Shown here: positions 43,187-50,680 of the stretch, piece after piece
Position numbering within the stretch: the first letter of the stretch is position 1
Layout of the letters: the number at the start of each line of letters is the position of its first letter
Origin: Paenibacillus sp. YYML68
GTDB lineage: Bacteria > Bacillota > Bacilli > Paenibacillales > NBRC-103111
Assembly: GCF_027923405.1 (NCBI RefSeq)
Contig: NZ_BQYI01000001.1
Location: 4,132,501-4,196,500, forward strand
DNA: 64,000 bases
Reading direction: 5' to 3'
The notes under the pieces: model-generated
What the model was told of the DNA's origin: nothing
The model's input: only the letters and a program-made list of their open reading frames with translations
Database searches by the model: none
Made by a program: the position numbers and the translations under genes

Positions 43187-43211
43187 GTATTGTGCTATTA
43201 TAGCACAATAC
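43187..43211 (-). promoter_or_regulatory. 25-bp palindrome overlapping the lipA promoter
   Basis: GTATTGTGCTAT and its exact reverse complement flank a single central base (12-1-12). On the minus strand the middle contains an extended -10 box, TGCTATAAT, about 50 bases upstream of the lipA start, though the -35 is weak. A repressor operator is the likeliest role. It has no T-tract and lies in an upstream position, so it is not a terminator. No known operator was recognised. Confidence 0.6.
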
Positions 43212-43368
43212 ACACGCATGACACACCGCTCAATTTCACTTGACAGCAAAATATGCTAAACTATCTTGTACATTGCAACGTACCATTCCACACTGAGCAT
43301 TCGTCGATTGAAGGTGCCGTGCAAGCGGCGCAATGGTCCAATCGTTAAATATGGAGGGAATTGTTCGA

Positions 43369-44268
43369 ATGATGAATATGGAGCACATCCTGAAGCTCGT
43401 CCAATCCGGCGATGTGGACGTTAGTGAAGCGAAGCGTCTACTAGAAGAGGCAGCCGAAGCGGCGCAGCAGCAGCCGGACCTAGCGGAGAAGGCCGTCATC
43501 GCAGAGACGGTGATGAATACAGGGCAGCCATCGGCTGCCATCGTGCCTCAACAAGCAGCTCTGAACGTCTCCGGGATCGACGACACGCTCGGGTACGCCC
43601 AGCTGGACGTGAACCGCAGCGCGCGTACCGGCTTCCCTGAGGTCATATTCGGCGAAGGGAAGACGGCCGAGCAGATCGCCGCCATCATGGAGCGGCTCGC
43701 TCTGCATAACGACAGCGTCCTCGCGACGCGTGTCAGTCCCGAGAAGGCCGTAGTCGTCATGGAGCGCTGGCCGGGCGCGATCTACCGCGAAGACGCGCGC
43801 GCGCTTCTGTGGAGCCGTAGCGGCCTCCCGTCAACGCCAGCTGATCCAGCGGCGCCGTTCATCGCCGTCGTCTGCGCAGGCACGTCGGACGTGCCAGTCG
43901 CCGAGGAGGCGGCCGTGACAGCGGAGCACTTCGGCGCGCGCGTCGAGCGCATCTACGATGTCGGCGTGGCCGGCATCCATCGGCTGTTCCGCAGGCTGCC
44001 GCTGATCCAGCAGGCCGACTGTGTCGTCGTATGCGCAGGCATGGAAGGCGCGCTCGCCAGCGTGCTCGGCGGTCTCGTCTCCGTGCCGGTATACGCAGTA
44101 CCGACCAGCATCGGCTACGGCGCGAGCTTCCAGGGTGTTGCCGCTCTGCTGGCTATGCTGAATGCGTGCGCTCCTGGCATCTCGGTCGTCAATATCGACA
44201 ACGGCTTCGGCGCGGGCTATAACGCCGCCCTGGTGCTCAAATCAAGAACGAAGAGGGATGAGTCATGA
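43369..44268 (+). CDS. larB: Nickel-pincer cofactor biosynthesis protein LarB
   Basis: The 299-residue enzyme carboxylates and hydrolyses nicotinate adenine dinucleotide to start pincer-nucleotide synthesis. It has LDVNRSARTGFPEVIFGEGK near residue 85 and the PurE-like core AVVCAGTSDVPVAEEAA near 175. The VYDVGVAGIHRL-type segment and VPVYAVPTSIGYGAS follow. The N-terminal 70 residues are helical and Ala/Glu rich. ATG 43369 follows GGAGGGAA. It overlaps larC by 4 bases (ATGA), so translation is coupled. LarA and LarE are not in this window. Confidence 0.93.
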   Translation: MMNMEHILKLVQSGDVDVSEAKRLLEEAAEAAQQQPDLAEKAVIAETVMNTGQPSAAIVPQQAALNVSGIDDTLGYAQLDVNRSARTGFPEVIFGEGKTAEQIAAIMERLALHNDSVLATRVSPEKAVVVMERWPGAIYREDARALLWSRSGLPSTPADPAAPFIAVVCAGTSDVPVAEEAAVTAEHFGARVERIYDVGVAGIHRLFRRLPLIQQADCVVVCAGMEGALASVLGGLVSVPVYAVPTSIGYGASFQGVAALLAMLNACAPGISVVNIDNGFGAGYNAALVLKSRTKRDES

Positions 44269-45350
44269 AGATCTTATATCTGGACTGCTTCTCCGGCATC
44301 AGTGGAGATATGACGCTCGCTGCACTTGTTGACGCGGGCGCTGACCGCGATTATATCGAGGAGGAGCTGCGCAAGCTGCAAGCCGAGCCATTCAGCTTGC
44401 AGTGGAAGCGCGTCAATAAGCGCGGCATCTCCTCGCTGAAGGTGGACGTGGTGACAGACCCGGATTCGCCGCCACGTCATCACCGTCACTACTCGGAGAT
44501 CGTTAAGATGATTGAGCAGGCAGGCTACTCGCAGCAGGTCGTCAAGCTCGCGTTGAGCATCTTCGAGAAGATCGCCGTCGCCGAGGCCAAAATTCACGAT
44601 GTGCCGATTGAACGCGTTCACTTCCACGAGGTAGGCGCGATCGACTCGATCGCCGATGCCGTCGGCGTCGCGCTCGCCGTCGATTATCTCGGTATAGAGA
44701 AAGTGATCTCGACCGCCGTCCCTCTAGGCTCCGGCACCGTCCACTGCGATCACGGCATCTATCCGGTGCCCGCTCCGGCAACGCTGGAGATGATGCGCGG
44801 TCTGCCGATTGCCCAGACGCCTTACACGCTCGAGATGACGACGCCGACCGGTGCTGGCATTATTGCCGGACTCGTGGACCAGTTCGCCAAGGGACTGCCG
44901 CCGATGATCTTGGAAGCGATCGGCTACGGCGCAGGCACGAGAGACTTGCCTAACCAGCCGAACGTGCTGCGCGTCATTGTGGGCAAGGCCGACCCTTACT
45001 TGAACCTGTATCACGTCCATCATGAGCATGCGCATCATGAGCACGGTCACCACCATCACCATCACGATGAGCACCATCATCATAACGATCACGATCATGG
45101 CGAGCATCACCATCATCATGAACACCATCATCATGATGAACACCATCATCACGATGAGCACCACCATCACGATCACGATCATGCACATCCGCATGAGCAA
45201 TCTGAGCATAAGCATGAGTCTACGAAGGCGCGTCAGCTCAAGACTCAAGTAGAATCGCTTGAGGAGCACGACGAGGTGCAGCCTCATCTGCATGACGAGC
45301 TCGAGGACGAGCGAGGCTCAAGCGCTAGCAGTCACGACCATCGCCACTAG
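44265..45350 (+). CDS. larC: Nickel-pincer cofactor biosynthesis protein LarC, N-terminal part, with His-rich tail
   Basis: The first ~245 residues match LarC1: LDCFSGISGDMTLAALVDAG, HFHEVGAIDSIADAVG near 125, VPLGSGTVHCDHGIYPVPAPAT near 160 and TPTGAGI near 195. LarC inserts nickel into the pincer nucleotide. The remaining ~115 residues are an extreme histidine tract of HHHHHDEHHHH-like blocks with Asp and Glu, obviously a metal store. The C-terminal LarC2 domain is not fused here; it is encoded at 45506-45994 on the opposite strand. In Lactobacillus plantarum the two parts are joined by a frameshift, so this layout is unusual. The gene ends at a strong shared terminator. Confidence 0.92.
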   Translation: MKILYLDCFSGISGDMTLAALVDAGADRDYIEEELRKLQAEPFSLQWKRVNKRGISSLKVDVVTDPDSPPRHHRHYSEIVKMIEQAGYSQQVVKLALSIFEKIAVAEAKIHDVPIERVHFHEVGAIDSIADAVGVALAVDYLGIEKVISTAVPLGSGTVHCDHGIYPVPAPATLEMMRGLPIAQTPYTLEMTTPTGAGIIAGLVDQFAKGLPPMILEAIGYGAGTRDLPNQPNVLRVIVGKADPYLNLYHVHHEHAHHEHGHHHHHHDEHHHHNDHDHGEHHHHHEHHHHDEHHHHDEHHHHDHDHAHPHEQSEHKHESTKARQLKTQVESLEEHDEVQPHLHDELEDERGSSASSHDHRH

Positions 45351-45435
45351 TCCACAGCCTTCTCGCTTCGATAAGATAAGCTCTATCCTGAAATAGCAGG
45401 TTCCAATGACGCCTTACACAAGTCTCATGCAACTC

Positions 45436-45480
45436 AAAAACAGCCATGCTCTCGATTCGCGTCGAGGCATGGCTGTTTTA
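45436..45480. terminator. Bidirectional terminator between larC parts
   Basis: AAACAGCCATGC and GCATGGCTGTTT form a 12-bp stem with a second short stem inside; A- and T-tracts on both sides serve both converging genes. Confidence 0.92.
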
Positions 45481-45505
45481 TTGTAAGATCACCATCATCT
45501 ATCAT

Positions 45506-45994
45506 CTATGAGCTGGATGTCATCTGCAGAAACAGTCGGCGCACCTCGTCATACACGTCCTTCAGTGGTACCTGATGCTCACGCGCGACTTGCTCGCAAT
45601 GCTTGAATTCCGGCGCGAACTGCACCATTTGACCATTATGGAAGCCCGCCTTCACTTGAATCGGTCCCCAGCCTGTCTCCACCGTTACGAACTCCCGTCC
45701 TAGCCGGTGACAGCTTGCCCGCATGTAGCGCAGACCAATGGTCGTCGTCTCGGTGAACATAATACGCTCCATGTCAGGCGCCTTCGCTTCATCCACCAGC
45801 ACGTTCAGCATGAGGCCGGGCCGCCCCTTCTTCATAATGATCGGAACCCAGAACACATCGTTCGCCCCCGCCTCAAGCAGCAGCTCCGTCACATAGGGCG
45901 TCCACTCCGGGTTCATATCGTCGATATTAGCCTGCAGCAGAAGCATGCCGTCATCCACATGCTCGGATCGATGATTAAAGTTACCTACACCCAT
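45506..45994 (-). CDS. LarC C-terminal domain (LarC2-like) on the opposite strand
   Basis: The 162-residue protein contains LLLQANIDDMNPEWTPYV, LLEAGANDVFWVPIIMKKGRPG and TTTIGLRYMRASCHRLGRE, which are characteristic of the C-terminal half of LarC. It supplies the part missing from the plus-strand larC. ATG 45994 follows GGAAGGAGGGAGAGCG, a strong ribosome-binding site; 8 upstream in-frame residues are not needed. The two parts converge, so no frameshift can join them; LarC would have to work as two polypeptides. Whether the arrangement is functional or a result of inversion is not known. Confidence 0.9.
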   Translation of the reverse strand: MGVGNFNHRSEHVDDGMLLLQANIDDMNPEWTPYVTELLLEAGANDVFWVPIIMKKGRPGLMLNVLVDEAKAPDMERIMFTETTTIGLRYMRASCHRLGREFVTVETGWGPIQVKAGFHNGQMVQFAPEFKHCEQVAREHQVPLKDVYDEVRRLFLQMTSSS

Positions 45995-46109
45995 CGCTCT
46001 CCCTCCTTCCTGCATCATAGCAAACTTCCTTCGGAATAAAAAGGCAGACCAACGAACAACCTATCCCTATATGATCAAGCAGCCTTATTGCGAACGGGAG
46101 GTAGCGGAT

Positions 46110-47192
46110 TTGAGGACATGCAGCAACACCACGAAGATCGCGACAGCATCGCGGCGCTTATCCATATGGATATGCTCGACGCTGATCGCAGGTACACTTT
46201 CCGCTGCCGTCGGACTCCCGGCAGGCTCCGCCTACGCTGCAGCTCCTGCCAAGACGGAAGCGAAGAACGTTGTGAGCCATGTATATGCCGAGCGCAAAAG
46301 CATGTTCGAGCAAGTCGGCACGCTGACCAGCATCCCTTGGACTGTGCTCGCTGCCATCGACCAGTACGAGCGTACGATTCAGCTAACGAAGAAGCGCAAG
46401 ACATCGGACCCGAATCGATTAATCGCTATCGATTTCAGCGAAGGGGATTGGGCCGGTAAGCTGAATCCAGACCAAGCAGATACGAACAGAACGAGCATCG
46501 CCTTCTTCGGCGGCCTCGGCCAAGACGGTGACGGCGACGGTCAGGCAAGCCGAAGCAGCGATCTGGACCGGCTCTACGCGATGGCTGCTCTTCTGCTCAA
46601 GCGCGGCTCCGCGGAGGAGGATCTTCGAACCGGGCTGTGGGAGCATTACCGAAGCTCACGAAGCGTCGAGCGCATCAGCCAATTCGCGCGCATGTACCAA
46701 ACGTTCGATACGCTCGAGCTGCATGAGCATCGCTTCGTCATGCCGCTAGGCGCCGACTATTCGTACCGCAGCACATGGGGAGCGAGCCGCGGCTGGGGCG
46801 GTGCCCGCATACACGAGGGGACGGACATCTTCGCCCGGCACGGCGTCCCTGTCCGCAGCGCGACCTACGGCATCGTCGAGGTGATGGGCTGGAACATGTA
46901 TGGAGGCTGGCGCATCGGGATTCGTGACTTGAACAACGTCTACCATTATTACGCCCACCTGTCCGGCTTTAACAAGAAGGATGTGCAGCAGGGCAGCATC
47001 GTCACCCCCGGCCAAGTCGTCGGCTGGGTCGGCAGCTCCGGCTACGGCAAGCCCGGTACGTCGGGCAAGTTCCCGCCGCATCTGCACTACGGCATGTACC
47101 GTGATAACGGCTCGATGGACTGGTCCTTCGATCCGTACCCGCATCTGCGCAAGTGGGAGCGCGAGGAGCGTCTGCGCCGCCAGAAGAAATAA
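46110..47192 (+). CDS. lytH: LytH-like M23 metallopeptidase (YunA)
   Basis: The 360-residue exported protein has a signal sequence or anchor (about residues 16-40), a helical domain of about 190 residues, and a C-terminal LytM/M23 domain. The zinc ligands are visible in RIHEGTDIF (HxxxD, about residue 245) and PPHLHYGMY (HxH, about 328). In B. subtilis, LytH (YunA) trims spore cortex peptides and sits next to lipA and yutD, which supports this assignment. The start is TTG 46110 with CGGGAGG 8 bases before it; the frame upstream is open but unsupported. Other M23 endopeptidases remain possible. Confidence 0.82.
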   Translation: MRTCSNTTKIATASRRLSIWICSTLIAGTLSAAVGLPAGSAYAAAPAKTEAKNVVSHVYAERKSMFEQVGTLTSIPWTVLAAIDQYERTIQLTKKRKTSDPNRLIAIDFSEGDWAGKLNPDQADTNRTSIAFFGGLGQDGDGDGQASRSSDLDRLYAMAALLLKRGSAEEDLRTGLWEHYRSSRSVERISQFARMYQTFDTLELHEHRFVMPLGADYSYRSTWGASRGWGGARIHEGTDIFARHGVPVRSATYGIVEVMGWNMYGGWRIGIRDLNNVYHYYAHLSGFNKKDVQQGSIVTPGQVVGWVGSSGYGKPGTSGKFPPHLHYGMYRDNGSMDWSFDPYPHLRKWEREERLRRQKK

Positions 47193-47223
47193 GCTGCTAA
47201 CCACTGATGCTTACGGCCAAACA

Positions 47224-47245
47224 AGACCGGCAATGCTGCCGGTCT
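47224..47245. terminator. Hairpin between lytH and the ArsR-family gene
   Basis: AGACCGGCA and TGCCGGTCT form a 9-bp stem with an ATGC loop; TTGTTT follows on the minus strand. It can serve both converging genes. Confidence 0.75.
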
Positions 47246-47296
47246 ATCTGTGTAGGTCTTTGTAGGGCCGCAAGGGAAGACATGGAGCTGTATGGA

Positions 47297-47662
47297 CTAC
47301 TCATGCTTGATATGCTGCAGCATTTGTGTAAATAGTTGTTCAATATGCTCATCGTCGAGCGAATAGTACACCGTCTTGCCTACCTTTCGCCTCTTGACGA
47401 TTCTTAAATTACGCAAGTAACGAAGCTGATGCGATACGGCAGATTGCCCCATCTCCAGCACCAGCGTCAAGTCATGCACGCACAGCTCCTGCTGTAGCAG
47501 CGTATGTATGAGCTTGACCCGCGTCGGGTCTCCCAGCGCCTTGAATATTTCGGCAAGGCCCGCTGCCGTCGGCTCGGAGATCAGACTCCTCTTCAGCTCG
47601 TCGATTGAGCTCGTTCCGCTGCAGACGTCCTCGCACTGCTCGTTCGATTCGAAGTTGTTCAA
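47297..47662 (-). CDS. ArsR/SmtB-family metal-sensing repressor (CzrA-like)
   Basis: The 121-residue winged-helix repressor has the family DNA-binding helix QSAVSHQLRYLRNL. Its alpha-5 metal site is complete: D-x-H in DDEH, then H and H-x-x-H spacing in QHIKHE, exactly the D84/H86/H97/H100 pattern of the Zn/Co sensor CzrA. N-terminal cysteines (CEDVC) and the Cys in ELCVHDL hint at an additional alpha-3N-like site. It starts at TTG 47662 with GAGGAC upstream. No efflux gene is adjacent on either side, so the target is elsewhere or lost. An extended -10 box TGCTATAAT lies about 40 bases upstream. Confidence 0.85.
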   Translation of the reverse strand: MNNFESNEQCEDVCSGTSSIDELKRSLISEPTAAGLAEIFKALGDPTRVKLIHTLLQQELCVHDLTLVLEMGQSAVSHQLRYLRNLRIVKRRKVGKTVYYSLDDEHIEQLFTQMLQHIKHE

Positions 47663-47689
47663 TGGTACAGCACGTCCTCTACTTCATCT

Positions 47690-47994
47690 TTTCAACCTAT
47701 TATAGCAGAAAAAGCTGCGCTGACACGCGAACGAATTATCGATGCCTTCGATGCTCCGAGGCCGAAGGGCATCGATGCAGCGATAAGCTAACACTCAGGC
47801 TCGTCCGTGAAAAAATAAAACAAATCCAAGCCGCAGTCAGCGCCGACGAGCTGGCCGGCCAAGCCGGCATGAGCCATTCGACGGTAAGACGCTACTTGGA
47901 GTACATGGTCTCGATCCAGGAGGTCGAGGTCGATATTATATACGGCACGGTCGGCCGTCCCGAGCGGAAGTACAAATGGCACCGCCGCGCGTAA
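47690..47994 (+). pseudogene. Remnant of a CitB-family response regulator (C-terminal HTH)
   Basis: Two frames together read the end of a CitT/DcuR-type regulator. One frame has RERIIDAFDAPRPKGIDAA and then a stop; the next frame continues LTLRLVREKIKQIQAAVS, SADELAGQAGMSHSTVRRYL and GTVGRPERKYKW, the helix-turn-helix typical of this family. The receiver domain is missing and one frameshift separates the parts. There is no good start codon with a ribosome-binding site. It is a decayed gene next to the ArsR regulator. Confidence 0.6.
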
Positions 47995-48019
47995 CAGCGC
48001 GGCGGCCTGTGCCGATCCA

Positions 48020-49270
48020 CTATACGAACATATGAAACGCGGCAAATAGCAGGCCGATCAAGAAGCCGCAGATCGCCCCGTTCACGCGAATCCACTGCAG
48101 ATCTTGACCGATCCGATCCTCCATCAACGAGATGAGCGTCTGATCGTCGAACTTGTTCACGTTCTCCTCGATCAAGCGACCGATCAGATGATGGTTTTCC
48201 CCCACCCAATTGGTAAGCCCGTTGCGAATGAAGCTCTCCAGACTATCCATCGCCTGCTGATCGGCCTTCAGCTTGCCGAGCGCCTGACTCAGAAACGGAA
48301 GCATGTAGTCATCGGCGAAGCGCTCCTCACGAATGAAGCCAAGCAGGCGGCTACGTATATCGCTGAGCACCTGTGAAGCCTTCTCCGTCACATCAAGCCG
48401 ATCCAGCAGATCGTGCTTCCAGTCTTCCAGCGCCTGACGCTGCTCTTGCGTCGTACCGAACGCCAGTACGTACTTGCGCAGCTCCTGCACGACCCAGCGA
48501 CGGTTCGTGTCCTGCTCGCTCTTGAGTCTGGATAGCTCCCGGAGCAGCTGCTCCTGAATGATGCTGCCAAGCTTCTCTTCGCTTAAGAAGCCGGCGAGTG
48601 CGTTCATCGCGAACGACATGAAGCCGCCTACGTTCAGCTGTGATACGGCGTGCATCGCCATCGCGCCAAGTCGATCGCGCGTGTCAACGCGGCTTACGAG
48701 CTCGTAAGCGATGTCGAGCAGCCCGTTCAGCGCCTTCTCATCGTACTGGCGGTCTACCGCGTAGCGCACGCCCTGCTGCACGACCGCAGGCACGTCCACC
48801 TTGGCTGCCTGACGCTTCAGCTCCCGGTCGGCTAGGCGTGCCGCCTCGTCCCAAGGAATGTGGTCCAGCGCAGTCTCAAGCACTCGAACGAGCGCGGATT
48901 TCGCTTGCGGTGTGCGCAGATTCGACTCGATCAGATCGAGTAGGCGCGATGCGATACTGAGCGAGCCGAGCTTGCTCATGAGACTCTCCTTGCTGAGCAG
49001 CTCATTTTCAATCGTAGAGATGAGCGCCTTCGTCACGCGGTCGCGGTTTTTCGGCAATAATGCCGTATGCGGGATCGGTATGCCAAGCGGATGACGGAAC
49101 AGCGCCGTCACCGCGAACCAGTCGGCCAGACCGCCGACGAGCCCCGCCTCGAAGCCGCTCTGCAGGAAGCGCACCCAAGGCACCTCCGCCGCCCACGGTA
49201 TAGTCAGGACGAAGCCTGCGAACATCACAATCAACGACGTTGCCGCCGTATATTTCGCCTTCCCCTTCAT
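48020..49270 (-). CDS. yheB: DUF445 family membrane protein (YheB-like)
   Basis: The 416-residue protein starts with a membrane helix and the conserved FEAGLVGGLADWFAVTALFR segment (about residues 40-60), then a long helical body and a C-terminal helix (CGFLIGLLFAAFHMFV). This is the DUF445 architecture of B. subtilis YheB. ATG 49270 follows CAAGGAGAGAG; a longer in-frame extension of 54 residues lies partly inside the tandem array region and is not coding. Function unknown. Its promoter must lie within or near the repeat array upstream. Confidence 0.85.
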   Translation of the reverse strand: MKGKAKYTAATSLIVMFAGFVLTIPWAAEVPWVRFLQSGFEAGLVGGLADWFAVTALFRHPLGIPIPHTALLPKNRDRVTKALISTIENELLSKESLMSKLGSLSIASRLLDLIESNLRTPQAKSALVRVLETALDHIPWDEAARLADRELKRQAAKVDVPAVVQQGVRYAVDRQYDEKALNGLLDIAYELVSRVDTRDRLGAMAMHAVSQLNVGGFMSFAMNALAGFLSEEKLGSIIQEQLLRELSRLKSEQDTNRRWVVQELRKYVLAFGTTQEQRQALEDWKHDLLDRLDVTEKASQVLSDIRSRLLGFIREERFADDYMLPFLSQALGKLKADQQAMDSLESFIRNGLTNWVGENHHLIGRLIEENVNKFDDQTLISLMEDRIGQDLQWIRVNGAICGFLIGLLFAAFHMFV

Positions 49271-49417
49271 GCTACTCTCTCCTTGTGCTACTGTAATTCG
49301 AACGTCTATGACGCCGGACGAAGCGACCTCTTGGAGCCGCCTCGTACTCGGTGAATTTTCGACAATGCGTCTGATGTTCATCATACTTGGAGCGACTCGT
49401 ATTTTCAAGCGAGTCAG

Positions 49418-50093
49418 CGGCGGCGGGCGCACTGACGCTCATAGCGCACGCTTTGTGCGCTAAGCCCCGCGGCGGCGGGCTCCGCGTAGGCACGCTGCCG
49501 CCCATAGCGCACGCTTCGTGCGCTATGCCTCGCGGCGGCGGGCTCCGCACAGGCGCGCTGCTGCTCTTAGCGCACGCTTCGTGCGCTAAGTCTTGCGGCG
49601 GCGAGCGCCTTGCGGGCGCGATGCCGCCCTTAGCGCACGTTTCGTGCGCTAAGCCTTGCGGCGGCGGGCTCCGCACAGGCGCGCTGCCGCTCTTAGCGCA
49701 CGCTTCGTGCGCTATGCCTCGCGGCGGCAGGCTCCGCGCAGGCGCGCTGCCGCTCTTAGCGCACGTTTCGTGCGCTAAGCCTTGCGGCGGCGGGCTCCGC
49801 ACAGGCGCGCTGCCGCTCTTAGCGCACGCTTCGTGCGCTATGCCTCGCGGCGGCAGGCTCCGCGCAGGCGCGCTGCCGCTCTTAGCGCACGCTTCGTGCG
49901 CTATGCCTCGCGGCGGCGGGCGCCTTGCGGGCACGATGCCGCCCTTAGCGCACGCTTCGTGCGCTATGCCTCGCGGCGGCAGGCTCCGCGCAGGCGCGCT
50001 GCTGCTCTTAGCGCACGCTTCGTGCGCTAAGTCTTGCGGCGGCGGGCGCCGCGCGGGCGCGCTGACGCTCTTAGCGCACGGTTCGTGCGCTAT
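49418..50093. repeat. 63-bp-period tandem array of 11 hairpins
   Basis: The core GCGCACG-CTT-CGTGCGC occurs 11 times, starting at 49444, 49507, 49570, 49633, 49696, 49759, 49822, 49885, 49948, 50011 and 50074: a spacing of exactly 63 bp each time. Between hairpins is a GC-rich segment such as GGCGGCGGGCTCCGC. Five copies have a perfect 11-bp stem (CTTAGCGCACG with CGTGCGCTAAG, or CATAGCGCACG with CGTGCGCTATG). Copies 5 and 7 are identical; the first unit is shorter by 11 bases. Because 63 is divisible by 3, long frames stay open on both strands, but none has a ribosome-binding site or known product. It sits between yheB and a methyltransferase remnant. Confidence 0.95.
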
Positions 50094-50237
50094 GGGCTCG
50101 CGACGCCGCCGTCCTCGCACACGGCCCCTCACCTCTGGCGCACCGCTCACAGCGAGTGCACCGGCCTTTTTCACTAGCTCCAGCCATCACCGCGTAAAAA
50201 AGGCCAGCCGCTCCTACGCGACTGACCACTCTACGTT

Positions 50238-50546
50238 CTACTCCGTCTCCTTCTCCGCAAGCACCATCCATACATTAATGTGAATGGAGCGCACGCGTTC
50301 ATCCTCCTGCACCGCGCCGATGTACAACCGAAGCTCCTCCGTGGCGCTAGTAATATGACGCTCAACCTGCTCGACCTGCTCCTCCGAGCGATTCGTGCGC
50401 CGCACCCAAACCGGGAAGTCGAACGGTTTCTTCCGTACACGGCTGTTACGTACCGCAAATCCCGACTCCATCAGCCAGTCCGACCATTCGCTGATCGTAT
50501 GGCACCGCCCGTGGCTCTCGTCGCGCAGCTTCTCCAGCGTGTTCAC
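50238..50546 (-). pseudogene. C-terminal fragment of a UbiE-like SAM methyltransferase
   Basis: Read through from the upstream frame, the protein begins IDTFVNTLEKLRDESH and continues HTISEWSDWLMESGFAV, matching the C-terminal end of UbiE/COQ5-like methyltransferases (consensus DAFxNxLExLRDPSHVR...W). The SAM-binding Rossmann part, normally about 150 residues, is absent: an in-frame stop lies just upstream and the next 130 bases do not code for it. GTG 50546 has no clear ribosome-binding site. It may still be translated as a 102-residue protein but should be catalytically dead. Confidence 0.62.
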
Positions 50547-50680
50547 GAAGGTGTCGATGTGGATGCGTTATGTTCAGTTATGTTGGCTTTCGTTGGGACA
50601 CGCTCGGTTACGAATCGGTTACGATCGAAGACGTATAATCTCGGTGGTTACGATAAGCTGCGGCAAGCCATTTCATCGCA

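Noticed and set aside
49418-50093. CRISPR array
   Set aside because: The units are contiguous and similar over their full length; there are no unique spacers and no cas genes.
49387-50283. 298-codon plus-strand frame (and a 300-codon minus-strand frame) through the hairpin array
   Set aside because: Both stay open only because the repeat period is 63 bp. Neither has a ribosome-binding site, known motif or bias toward synonymous change between units.
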